The notes under the pieces were generated by a model. It searched no databases. It had not been told where the DNA came from and was given only the letters and a program-made list of their open reading frames with translations. Both the position numbers and the translations under genes were made by a program. Of a DNA stretch of 64,000 nt, positions 45,206-56,281 are shown piece by piece. This stretch comes from Camellia lanceoleosa (Eukaryota > Streptophyta > Magnoliopsida > Ericales > Theaceae), in the NCBI GenBank assembly GCA_025200525.1, contig CM045767.1, forward strand, positions 4,909,437 to 4,973,436, in the 5' to 3' direction. Each line of letters starts with the position of its first letter. Positions within the stretch are counted from its first letter, which is position 1.

Positions 45206-45720
45206 TCAACTAGGGGTTTTTCGCTCAAAGAATATTACTAAAGGCCTTAACCCCATTCCTCTTGACGACGTTTCTACTAACTCTCGAGTTAACCCTTTGG
45301 TTAGTGGATCCGCAATGTAATCCTTAGACTCTACATAGTATAGAGAGACAATTCCATTATAGAGTAGTTGTCGTATGGAATTATGTCTACGACGGATATG
45401 TCTAGACTTTCCATTATACATATGACTCTGTGTCCATTCAATCACCGACATATCACAATGAATACAAATAACAGTGCTGTGTTTCGCCAATGTGAATATC
45501 TCAACAAATCGGGCGGCTTATTCAATTCTTCAGACGCTTTATACAAAGTAATAAACTCAGACTCCATTGTTGATCTCAATATACACGTTTGCTTGGAAGA
45601 TTTCAAGACACGCCGCTTCCTCCGAGGGTAAACACATAACCACTAGTGGATTTGGAGTCCTTTATATCGATATCCAATTAGCAACACTATACCCTTCTAG
45701 TATAACTGTATCAAGTTATA
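45206..45720 (-). pseudogene. Copia-3 RNase H domain
   Basis: The minus-strand frame 45490-45206 includes CIHCDMSVIEWTQS, KSRHIRRRHNSIRQLLYNG, DYIADPLTKGLTRE and SRGMGLRP, the C-terminal half of copia RNase H. Upstream, a SLVESEFITLYKAS-like segment is visible in fragments. Frame breaks are present. Confidence 0.82.
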
Positions 45721-45887
45721 ATACGTTCTATAATTCCGTGCAACAGATGACTTAACACTCGTAATGCCTCTTCAATGAGTAGCATTCGGATTACTAATGT
45801 ATCTACTAAGCCTGCCAATAGAGTAGGCTATATCTGGCCTTGTATAACTCATTAGATACATCAAACTTCCAATGACCCAAGAATATT

Positions 45888-47060
45888 CTAGCTGAGAGAC
45901 ACTTGTATCTCACCATTATTCTTGGTCAAATGTAGACTTATGTCTACCGGTGTCCTAGACACATTTGTATTTGATTTACCAAATTTCTTAAGTATCTTCT
46001 CAACATAGTGAGACTGAGAAAGTACAATACCCTTAGATGTTCTGGTAATCTTAATACCCATAATGACATCTGCAAGGCCCATATCTTTCATGTCAAACTT
46101 GGAGTTTAACAATCTCTTGGTAGTTCTAATAATTTCATCATTACTACTAACAATGAGTATGTCATCTACGATAGACACAAAATGACATAATCTCAAGTTA
46201 GTGTCTTTCATATATACGCACTTGTCACACTCATTGATTCTAAATCCATTTGACAATATAACGCTTTGTCAAACTTCTCATGCCATTGATTAGAGCTTAT
46301 TTTAGACCATATAATGACTTGACAAGCTTATAGACTTTCTTATTTTTCCTCGAGCCGAAAGCCTCTCGGGTTGCTCCATGAAGATTTCTTCATCTAAATC
46401 TCCATTTAAGAAAGTTGTTTTTACATCCATTTGATGGATCTCTAGACTACATGAAGCAGTTATCGCAATCACCATGTGAATGGATGTAATCCTTGTTACT
46501 GGTGAATACGTATCAACATAATCCAGGCCTTCTCGCTACCTGTATTATTTGATAACTAGTCTAGCTTTATACTTATTAATTGACCTATCGCTTTCATCTT
46601 TCTTTCAAAGATTCACTTACTCCTCAAAGCCTTACTGTTTGGGGTTAGATCAACCAACTCCCAAGTATGGTTCTGTAAGATGGAGTCAATCTTACTCTTA
46701 ATTGCTTGTTTCCATAAAAAACTTTCAAATGAAGTTACAGTTTCATGGAATGTTCGAGATTCTCCATTTAACATATAAGTCAAGAAGTCTGGACCAAAAG
46801 ACTTTGCAGCCCTAGCCCTTTTACCCCTTCTTGGCTCATCTACTTCCTCGCTTGATCATTGACTTGATCATCTATCCGATCATTGTCACCTTCAACGCCT
46901 TTCATGGAACTCAAACCCCTTTTTGGATACGACAAGGTAATACATTTTCAAGGAAAGATGCATTTGTAGATTCCATGATAGTATTGTTGTGTATATTTGG
47001 AATAGTAAACTTAAACACAAAAATTGATATGCAATGCTATATTGTGCATAACCGCTGAAT
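45888..47060 (-). pseudogene. Copia-3 reverse transcriptase domain and upstream linker
   Basis: 46256-45888 gives MSNGFRINECDKCVYMKD, VSIVDDILIVSSND and KFDMKDMGLADVIMGIK. Upstream, shifted frames give LEIHQMDVKTTFLNGDLDEE, LDYVDTYSPVTRI, SILQNHTWELVDL and AAKSFGPDFLTYML. These cover RT and the integrase-RT linker. At the catalytic site the residue before VDD is Ile instead of Tyr. Stops and shifts make it non-functional. Confidence 0.87.
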
Positions 47061-47139
47061 ACAAAGTCAACGGATTTTAGGCTTATCCTAACTCTTTTGG
47101 GTTTAGGTATTACCACCTTTTGCATGACACCCCACATTT

Positions 47140-48592
47140 GTAGAATTTATACAAAGGCTTTTGACCTTTTCAAAAAATTCATACAGGTCTTTAAACAATT
47201 TCTTGTGTCACAATGATTATGAAACTCTCAAAATCATATCACTAAACATGTTCCTGCATGTCATTAACCTAATTTAGGCATCCAAACATATTTGGTCCAA
47301 CCTATCTTATTATTAGGAAACATAAATCCAAAGGTTCAATAGTTTACTATTTGGAACTTCATAACATGGCCAGTAGTCTTATCACTAGGAATCACTAATT
47401 TCTCACCATGTGGTCAGTAGACTTTCTACTACTGGTATCACAATGTCTTAACCTGTGATCAGTAGTCACTTTACTACTAGAAATCATAACGCCCCGATAT
47501 AGGATCAAGAGACTCTTTCATTACTAGGAATCATCATGTCTTGACATATGATCAAGAGCCTCCACTACTAGGTGATCAAGAATTGCTCATTACTATAAAC
47601 CACAATCTCATAACTATACAACCAAAGGTTTCTAACACCTCTTAGGAACCACCTTTTCTATCTTAGTGATCAAGGATCTTGTACTCACTAGAGCCACCAA
47701 TTTAAGAATATATTTGGATTTAAAAATTCAAAAATATATTCACCCACTCTAACGGGTTGTCTCATCTTTACTTTCAAGCAAAGTCACACAATAATCATAT
47801 ATGTTATAATTGACATAAGGATAACATACTAATCGCCTCATTAATTCGTAGATATTATCATGTAATCTTATGATTTCTTTTAATCATACTTGGTCTTTCT
47901 AGATCTTCTTTTAAGAACCTTGCAAGGTTTAAGGTTATCGTGGAACAACATTTCGTTGTCATCTCTTGAAGTCATTTCAAAAATCACAACAAAATTTCAC
48001 TATGATGTTTTTCCGTAACCTAAACTTAACGCTAGGACATCCCAAAGTCTAAAATTTAATTCAAAATGATCACCACTTACCCTAGAATCGAACATGGTCA
48101 GAAAGTTTCTAGGAAGACTAGAGGGTCACATCGTCCCAGCTTAACCTTAGACAAAACTTTCAAGAGCATGTTGACTCTTAATCTATGAGAAACAAATTTA
48201 GAATTAAGTTTTTCAGGATAAATTAGGTTAAAACAAACCACGCTATAAACTAGTAAGCAATTAAAATTGCTATCAAAATTACACCATTCATAAAAGTTAA
48301 CCTAAGATTCTCGAATCGAGTCCATTATTTCAATAAAATCGTAAATATTTTTGCTAATGCTAAAATTTGGTTTTTTTTTCAAAGCCAAAACACTTTGGAA
48401 ATAATCGATTATAAACCAAAACACTTTGAAAATAATCAAATTATACTCAAAGACTTTCTCCAAACTTGGTTTTCCAACACTTTGGGAATAAAATGATTAA
48501 ACCCATAGACTTCTCAAACCCCAAAAGTTTGAAACCAAATATGTCTTAGTTGTTATTTCAACAAATAAGAATTACTCTTTAATCAAGGTTAA
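47140..48592. other. Non-coding internal region of Copia-3 with imperfect repeats
   Basis: Near 47370-47580 there are four or more loose repeats of about 55-60 bases built on TCATTACTAGGAATCA, then CATGT-, CTTGAC- and GATCAAGAG-like sequence. Further right, AAACACTTTGGAAATAATC-type repeats occur (48390-48500). No gag, protease or integrase peptides are seen. Confidence 0.65.
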
Positions 48593-49264
48593 TGTCACGC
48601 CTCAAACTTGCCCTAAAAGTTTGGGCATGACCTATGCATAAATGGACATATAACCTGGTATATATATAACATATGGGGCCTTATTGGAAGCATAAATACT
48701 AACAAACTCCATTGAGCTATTTCTACATACCAGGATCCCATACATCACATCCATCATTCGAGGTGTATAAAGTTTAAACTATATCCCGGCATCGCTATAC
48801 ATACACATTTACAATCTCAAATTTCTAAACTTCATATACAAGAGAACATGAAAGTTATGTACATTTATCTTAGATGGACACTCATAAGCAACCGACATCT
48901 TCATAACTTAACAAAATAAATGGCTTATATAGTGGACACATGAAGGTTGACACAAGGAAGCGGGCATCTTGGCTAGGTCTGACTACCTGATTGGTGACCT
49001 ACAGAAACAGACATAACAGAGAGTGAGCCGGGCTCAGTGAATAGTAATACATAAATAAAATGACGCTTAATTGAAACATAATACATGTCAATGCAGATAA
49101 GAACGCAGAAGTTCATATAGTTAGTCTCAATCTGTGAATCTGTGCTATGTACATGACGGCCTCAGGCCCAATCCTGCAACATCAACATCATAAACATAAT
49201 GGCTATAAGCCTTTAATCCTGCAACATAAACATCATAAACATAATGACTATAAGCCTTTAAAAC

Positions 49265-49415
49265 GTGGTGTTACGAGGCCCTTGAAACATGTGGCACGAG
49301 GCCCTTGAAACTTGTGGCGTAAAGTCCTTGTAACACATGGCACTAAGGCCCTTGAAAGGTTGGTATAAAGCCCATGTAACATATGGCACTAAGGCCCTTG
49401 AAAGGTTGGCATAAA
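49265..49415. repeat. Minisatellite in solo LTR-3
   Basis: Imperfect units of about 25-50 bases around ACGAGGCCCTTGAAACATGT / CACTAAGGCCCTTGAAAGG, continuing beyond the MITE at 49660-49730. This is the counterpart of the 40021-40200 array. Confidence 0.75.
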
Positions 49416-49659
49416 GGCCCTGTTTGGCACAGCTTATAATCAGCTTATTCTAGCTTTCAGCTTAATTTAAGCTATTTTGATGTGTTTGGTTTAGCTTATA
49501 GCTTATAACTTATAGCTTTTTGGAAGTCAGAAATCAGCTTATTTTTTGAGTAAGAGATGCTTTAAGAATAAGTCGGAAATCACCTTGTCGAAGTTATAAG
49601 CTATAAGTAGTTTAGGCATAAGCTATAAGCAGTTTCCCACAGCTCTACCAAACAGGGCC
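49416..49659. mobile_element. MITE inserted in the solo LTR-3 minisatellite
   Basis: 244 bases with terminal inverted repeats GGCCCTGTTTGGCACAGCT / AGCTCTACCAAACAGGGCC (about 16 of 19 matching) and internal TTATAAGCTATAAGC-type repeats. Comparison with neighbouring minisatellite units (ATAAAGCCCATGTAAC versus ATAAA-element-AAAGCCGTTGTAAC) gives an AAA target duplication. The 3-bp TSD and the GGCCCTGTTTGG terminus suggest a Tourist-like (PIF/Harbinger) MITE. Confidence 0.85.
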
Positions 49660-51840
49660 AAAGCCGTTGTAACATATGGCATTAAGCCCTTGCATACTTG
49701 AAAGTTGGCATTAAGCCCTTGCATACTTTTATGAACTCAAGCGGTGACTCACACGGACTCTAGAGGTGGCTCACATCATAGCACTTAGTTCCGTATAGCA
49801 CTTTGTTTCATAACTTATCAACATGAAGATATGCCATTCGTCCCATTACTTTTTTACATGGTGTTTCCTTCTGCTTCATTATTTCTTTACATAATTAACT
49901 TCATTCATGTAGAAACATGGGAATCATACATTAACGCCGAGTGGCCTTAGGCCGTAGTTCACAAAATGGAAGGATTTCATCTTCCCTATTTCTTTATTTT
50001 CATACATTAAAACATGAACATAGTTACATATCGACATGAACAAAATGCTAATGACATTCATTAGCTATATATGAAGCGTATAATAGTATTACTACTCACT
50101 GGGTTGAGATGACATGTTGCTTCCTCCTGGAGTGTGCCCTGCACACAGTCAATGCACATTAGTTCCTTTTTCTTTCTTAGCTCATTTTCTGAATCTTTAC
50201 ACTTTGCATGAATTTACAATCATCTTAAAATCATTAGAAAAATATTCTAAAAATACCAGAGAGTCAAGCACGCAAAACTGAACAAACACTTTTTTTTTTC
50301 CTGAAAATGAGTCCCCGCCGAAGAACTTTGCCGCCGAGCGGATCGCATAATTCACAAAACCATCGAGGTCGATTTTCCCGCTCGAGCGGCCGTGGCCTTG
50401 TTTTGGGGCAGCTCGATTTCAACCTAACACTTAGCATCACCACCCCATTTTACATGCAATTCACTATGAAATTATAGCAATATATGGACCCAACTTCACT
50501 ATAACATGAATTATCATTTGCATATCACAAAGTAACATAATTAAAAGCTTGATCAAGTCACCATTCTTTCCAATTTCAACCTTTAATTTAAATTCCTTTT
50601 GTTCATAAACATAACACACTATAGTATGACATAAAAAGACCAAGAATGGAAGTATAAATTCCACCATAGCATGCACTAAATCTTGAGTGCCATAAAATAC
50701 ACATAAGTAGAAGCTTATTCAAGTTACAACCTTCTAAATTCCATCTTTTATTCAAGTTCTTCATGTTTATTTAATTATCAAACATTACACAAATATTCTT
50801 TCATGGATTTAACATGAGAAACAAGGATTGAGGTATATATTTCATATCAAAGCAACCAATTGATGAATAACCCTTTTAATCAAACATAAATTATGAAGAA
50901 TTCTCCATTACAACCCTAAATCATCCAACATAAATTATGATAAACCCTTCTATCCAATTGAAAGGAGAATTCTCTTGTACAACCAATTTAACATGCCTTG
51001 AGCTTTAAAAATTGCAAGGATCCTCCTAATTTAATCTCTATTCCCTTCCTTGTTGCCTTGCCTTTGTTTCCCCTTTTTCCCTCTTTCGGTTTTCCTCTCC
51101 AGGAAATATCTCAAGTCCTTGATTGCTTTAAGAAGACTTGGTTTTTTAACAATTTATATATAAAGGCATATAAGACAAAATTTAATCGTTTAATCATTCC
51201 GAAATTGAAATTTCGTAAACATACTTAATATTACTTAAAAATTATGTTGATCACAGATATATAGTCAATTTCAGATAATTAAGCCGTTAAGGCTTCCAAT
51301 TTCTGATTCAAGCATGTTAATGGTGACAGATAGTTTTCTTGTGAATGAGATAGGCATCCATCAACATGGATTACACTACTAAACCGTAATTTTTCATGGA
51401 ATTTTACAAGAAACATTTAAAAGCATAAACCAATGACCTAAAATATATCGTAAATCATGTGAGGGTCGGGTTATTATAGTTAAACACTTTGGTTTTCATT
51501 ACAAAACCAAACCAAGTTCCAAACTTACAATTTAAAAAATTGCTAACCAAATTACAAGCAATGTAAAAATTGCTACAACAATGATTAAGCAAATAAAAAG
51601 CTTCTAACAATACAAGCAAATAAAACTTGCTTTTGCACAATTGGTAAAACCTAAATCCAAGCAAAAATTGCTTTTACTAAACAAATGTAAACCAATTCAA
51701 ATAAGATTATCCATTTTCTAAACTCCTCTCGCTTAGGTATTCCTGCTCATCACAAAGGTTAGTTGTCCATACTTTTTATTTGTACATCCCAAGGACTATT
51801 AATTTGGTTTTGTATTTGTTTTCATTCCTTTTCGTGATAG

Positions 51841-52734
51841 GTATTATCGCGTGATACCACAGCTTCTTAAAACAGATTCACCGCCTCCGATGGATGCCAA
51901 GATACACCGCCTATCTCTCAAGATACAACGGCCGAAACCAAATAATGCGTAAACACCTTTCCGAATTGCTTTACGAACTTGATAATGGTCGATACTCTAA
52001 CAAGAACCAAAGAAGGGACTAGCAAAAAAGATAAGAAATTTTTCTTTGGTATAAAAACATCTCTAACTTTTTTATTTCAAAATAATATCTCAATTTTTCA
52101 TAAAAAATCTCTCTTAAACTCTTCTTCTAAGTTGGAGGAAAACCCTTTTTATACTTGTAGAAGAGGTCTTAGCCATGAAGGCTATTATAAAACCTAGCAT
52201 CAACTACCATCAACTCTAGCCTTTAGGGCTAAAGTTACAAAGGTGCAAAACTCTCATGTGCATAATGATCATCAACTTTATCATCAAAAGATGAGAGTTA
52301 CAAGTTGAATAAATAAATAAATAAATATATAATGCTATTTAAATAATCTAACTAGATGGGTTGCAAAATGGATACGTATTGGGTCACAAACCCGATCCAC
52401 ACCCATTTAAAACATATGCACAAGACAAGCTCACCAAAGATAGCACAATCTAGCCCATGCCCAAGACTAAGTCCAACACATACACATACATAAGCCTAAG
52501 CCACCCAAACCAAGACTAAACCTAAGTCCAAGTCCAAGCCTAGGCTCAAGCCCAACTTCTATTGATGCCCACTTTATGAGATAATTCTCATTCACAACTC
52601 AATGGTTTCGCCCATCATTTTTATATTGTAATCTTCTCACTTGAGAGAATATTAAAACTATTTAGACCCACCGAATTGGCGGTTGGGTCCAACTTTAATT
52701 TCTAATTAAAGTCAAAATTCATTATTTTCCAACA
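51841..52734 (-). repeat. Copia-3 5' LTR, inner end unresolved
   Basis: Homology to the 3' LTR begins near 51850 (GTGATACCAC, then TTAAAACAGATT) and runs to CCAACA at 52734. The U5-like end seen in the 3' LTR (43492-43640) has no visible match here. No initiator tRNA-Met PBS is recognisable, so this boundary was rearranged or replaced. Confidence 0.65.
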
Positions 52735-52739
52735 ATTCT

Positions 52740-54270
52740 TGTATATACTCAAGGTAAGAATCAAATCAATTGATCCTTTCTTTCCTATTATGGGATTTGT
52801 TAGTTGATTATTTCTCTTCATTATAGGACTCTTTATTGAATTGATAGGGTTGATTTATTGATTGTAGATTTAATTATTTGTTTATCCCTATTGTTGGGTT
52901 AATAGATTTTAGTTATTGATTGTGAATTTATAAATCATGTTAACATAAATATCATGATAATTGTAATATTCTATCTCACCGATTGATAAAAAAATTTAAA
53001 AAATGTATAAGATTAATAAAATCTGATTATTACTTGTTATGGGAGAAAACATATGTGTGTTCTCTAAGATATATTTTTTGATCCACCACCAGTTACAATG
53101 GTTACAAACTAAACTTTCACACATAACAAAACTCACCAAACTCAAGTACAAATTCTCCCAATCTCTCATCAAATCTAGAAGTATTTAACAATATTATTAT
53201 GAGCCAAACAAGCTATTTTTACAGTAAAAATTCTACCCACGCTTTCACATTTCACCTACATTTTTCTTTCTCTTTCTAAATTTCTTCTCAAATCTTCCAA
53301 CCAAACAAAGCGTAGTTATCGATTAATTACATAACATTTAAAATTAAAAAATATCATGTTCACGCAGGGCGTAATCTAAACAAAAAATTAACCAAAATAT
53401 TTTCATGATAAACAAAAAACAAGCTTATTTGAACGAAAAATGTTTTCAACTTTTTAAAGGCAAAAGTTTTTGAATCAAGCTTTTATCAATGTCACCACAT
53501 TACCACCACTACCATCACCTCCATCATCGCACCACTACCACCACGAATAACCACCATTACCACCGCCACCTTCATCTCATTACTACCTCTACTACCATCA
53601 CCACCACACCACTATTGCCGCCATCACCACTAATGCTACCACCAATTTAACACCTCCACCGCCAATCGCCACTACCACCACCACTAATGCAAATCAATAG
53701 TACATTAATTTCAAAAACACAATCAAACATAAGAAAACATTTTCTTGAAAAAGTTTTCTATAAAATGTTTTCCGTTAAAACAAATGGAGCGTCAGAGAAA
53801 CATTTTCATATCAAATGTAGAAAGGAACTTTCAAGAGATTTCTCTTGTGCACCATTTCTCATCACAAAAATCATTTGCACCATTTCTCATCTACTTAATC
53901 AAACAAACAATGAGAGATCTTTTTCTCTTCCTCTTCATTTATTTTATTTTCTTTTCTCCAAATCCTTCAACCCAAACAGACTATAACTAACCAATTTGCA
54001 AAGAATCCCAACTGTCGTCCATGTTCTCAAAACCTAACTACTGGTGTAAAAAATATAGACAATAGAGAAATTGTTGTTCATATTTATAGATTTTTTTTTT
54101 TCTTTATGATTCTAATTTTCATAGTAATTGGAACAATTTCGTCGATTTTCAAAAGAAAAACATTATTCAAAATAGAATCTAAAAAATCGAAAAAATAAAA
54201 ATGTATTGATTCAAAGCCAGATAGGGAAAGAAAATGGATATGTTGTCATTAATGGTGACAAACAAAAAAA
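52740..54270. other. AT-rich intergenic region with a CCA-rich element
   Basis: 52740-53370 shows no gene. 53370-53815 is the second CCA-core element. 53687-53990 has short plus-strand frames that are not recognisable. The motif CCAAACAAAGCG near 53300 and CAAACAGACTATAAC near 53975 may be further MITE ends. Confidence 0.6.
53370..53815. repeat. CCA/CAC-rich core with TTTGTTT-type flanks (member 2)
   Basis: The centre (about 53490-53690) is a degenerate CCACCA/CATCAC repeat of 200 bases. The right flank (reverse complement CATTTGTTTTAACGGAAAAC) matches the flanks of the 22010-22355 element; on the left, GAAAAATGTTTTCAAC is the partly matching inverted segment. This suggests a dispersed family. 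Confidence 0.4.
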
Positions 54271-54472
54271 GAAAAGGTTGGCTTAGTGGCTCGAGCCTGG
54301 GGTTTAGGAGGCTATTTAGGTCTTAGGTTCAATCCCCTAACCAAAATAAAACCTTGAGACCACAGACCGCATAGAAACTTGTTTTGAAAGGCTTTTTTAG
54401 ACTGTAAGAACTTAATCTGGTGTGCAAAAGTTGGCTAGGATACCTAAAAATAAAAAATAAAAAAATAAAAAC
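54271..54472 (+). mobile_element. tRNA-derived SINE
   Basis: Internal RNA polymerase III promoter elements are present: A box TGGCTTAGTGG (54279-54289) and B box GGTTCAATCCC (54326-54336), 47 bases apart start to start, as in tRNA-derived SINEs. A tRNA-unrelated body and an A-rich tail (about 54445-54472) follow. There is no foldable acceptor stem, so it is not a tRNA gene. Target duplications are hidden by A-rich flanks. Confidence 0.78.
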
Positions 54473-54558
54473 TAAATTATTCTTGCAATGTTGTCTTTTG
54501 GGCCATGAATTCTAGGCTTTTTCAATTGCAGTGAGTCTTCTTCTGTGCGGTTTGCCAT
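54473..54558 (-). CDS. Possible 5' exon of a small host gene
   Basis: A minus-strand frame starts at ATG 54558 (context AATCAATGGCA) and encodes a short charged N-terminus (MANRTEEDSLQLKKPRIHGP...) up to a TAG at about 54472, exactly where the SINE tail begins. A TATA box lies about 130 bases upstream, giving a leader of about 100 bases. An in-frame ATG at 54678 is too close to the TATA box. The SINE may interrupt the coding sequence or lie in an intron. I do not recognise the product; it could be a decayed gene. Confidence 0.3.
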
Positions 54559-54686
54559 TGATTTTGGCAACCAAAGATAGGAAGTTTTGAGGATGATGTG
54601 ATTCTTTTTCTTCTTCTTCTTCGTGGTCCTGTGTTGTGAATGTAATAGATATAGATCCGTTGAACGGTTAGTTACCATCGACTTCC

Positions 54687-54695
54687 CTTTTTATA
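54687..54695 (-). promoter_or_regulatory. TATA box upstream of the 54558 start
   Basis: The minus strand reads TATAAAAAG followed by GG; a start site near 54657 would be expected. The region to its right (54700-54840) is less AT-rich and contains a direct repeat GG(A/T)TTAGAGAG(T/G)AATTGGGCTTAC at about 54764 and 54810. Confidence 0.35.
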
Positions 54696-54699
54696 GTAA

Positions 54700-56181
54700 A
54701 GCTTGGAAAAGTAATGGGGTTCCGACTTGATTCGACCCAATCCAACTGGCTATGGCCTACTTTTTTGGATTAGAGAGTAATTGGGCTTACGTGGCTTCCT
54801 TGGTTTAGAGAGGAATTGGGCTTACAATTTTGTACCTAAAACTATGCAAAATTATTATTTTCATCATTTTAGACCATTTTTAGAAGGGATATTTTTGTAT
54901 AATTTTCATAGTCAAGGATAGGGATACTCATGGGTTGGATTTAGGTGGGTGGCATGTCATCCTCCACCCATCTAAATGAGGTTCAGGTTAAGAAAACTTC
55001 ATCCACATCAGACCACTCATTGTTTTGAAATTGATTGAGTGGTTTAGACAAATTGACGGGTGGATATTGATCGGGTTCTGCGGACTGAATAGATCCTAAT
55101 TTTACAAAAAACAATGCTAATATTTTAACAGACAAATTCTATTTTACAAAAAAAAAGTCATAGTTTGTTTTAACTAAACATTAAAGAGTAGGGGTTATGC
55201 TTTATCTGAAAAGTGAAAAGTTTCCTTCAATTTTCAATACTTTATTTATTGAATAATTTTTTTAATTTTTTTGACTAAAAAATATATAGTGTAAAAACAT
55301 TGTGATGATTTTTAACTTTTACTAAAAAATATATAAAAGGTAAAATTAAATTATAATTTTATCTTTTTGGATAATTTTATAACTTCCTAAATATTTATAG
55401 TGACTTTGTACCATTACTATATCTCCCCATACTTCTCTTTAATATTTCCACTTCCTAATTTGAGGGTTAATATAAACAAAGTGATAAATACAAAATAAAA
55501 TAAAATATTATTTGATTAATAGTTAAGTGGTCAATTATAGGTGTCGTTTGGATGTGGGGTGCGTTAGGTTGATTTTTTGATTAAATTAGTAATAAAAAAT
55601 AAAATAGACTAAAAACTTAATAAAATAAAATATTATATTCAAACTATAATTATTTTATTTTTTCTCTCATAAAAATTAAAAAAATCAATTTAAATGAATT
55701 TTTTAACCGAGACTAAAATGCTAAAAAGCCAAATCAACTTTCCAAAGGAAACAATAATCTTTAAAAATCACACGCACATTATTTTTTGAAAGTGTTTCCA
55801 ATACTTACTTAGATAATTTGACGAAATCGGTCTATTTTTTCTACTTCAACTATGCTAACAAACTCATCAAACAAAAATGAGATTAAATTTTTTATCAAAT
55901 TTAAAAAAAAAATTTAACTTTTTATCAAATTTCACAAATGATTAACAAGATAATTAACCAGACAATCGGTCAAACTTAATAAAACAATTGAAAAATAACG
56001 TATCTTTATATCAAATCAAATTTCAACAATAAGAGAAATTTTAAAATTTGAACTTTGTGTTGAAACTTTACAATATAGGAAAAAATAAAAATAAAAATAA
56101 AAATAAAACAACCAAACAAACAAACTTACAAGCACACGTCACAATTTCATATACATACATGTAACAAGAAAAATAAATAAA
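54700..56181. other. AT-rich intergenic region up to the gap
   Basis: Apart from the 54.76/54.81 kb direct repeat, and GTGTCGTTTGGATGTGGGGT at about 55541 with a possible partner AACTTTCCAAAGG near 55750 (weak MITE candidate), I see only A/T-rich sequence and an (AAAAT)n tract at about 56080-56107. Confidence 0.6.
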
Positions 56182-56281
56182 NNNNNNNNNNNNNNNNNNN
56201 NNNNNNNNNNNNNNNNNNNNNNNNNNNNNNNNNNNNNNNNNNNNNNNNNNNNNNNNNNNNNNNNNNNNNNNNNNNNNNNNN
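56182..56281. other. Assembly gap of 100 N
   Basis: Exactly 100 N, a conventional placeholder of unknown true size. The sequence to its right repeats 6968-14739, not what would follow 56181. Confidence 0.99.

Larger units (their letters stand above)
48593..51478 (-). mobile_element. Solo LTR-3 (same long-LTR family), nested in Copia-3
   Basis: 2886 bases with a perfect TSD GTTAA at 48588-48592 and 51479-51483. On the minus strand it ends GAGGCGTGACA and starts TATAATAACCC, where the sister LTRs read TGTAACAACCC; the outermost TG has become TA. It has the same minisatellite type and GC-rich CCGCTCGAGCGG / CCGCCGAA patch (50310-50400) as the other two. A 244-bp MITE (49416-49659) accounts for part of its greater length. 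Confidence 0.9.
43492..52734 (-). mobile_element. Copia-3: internally deleted Ty1/copia element
   Basis: The TSD ATTCT lies at 43487-43491 and 52735-52739. The 3' LTR is 43492-44655. The 5' LTR ends at 52734 with CCAACA, but its inner end is diverged. Only RNase H, RT and a little sequence upstream of RT remain recognisable (about 45206-47060, minus strand). 47140-48592 and 51484-51840 are non-coding where integrase, protease and gag would be. Solo LTR-3 (48593-51478) is nested inside. The RT/RNase H peptides differ from Copia-1 and Copia-2 (IVDDILIVSSN; KSRHIRRRHNSIRQLL), indicating another copia lineage. Confidence 0.85.

Noticed and set aside
54271..54345. A tRNA gene
   Set aside because: A and B boxes are present but no cloverleaf or acceptor stem is visible and an A-rich tail follows, so it is a SINE.
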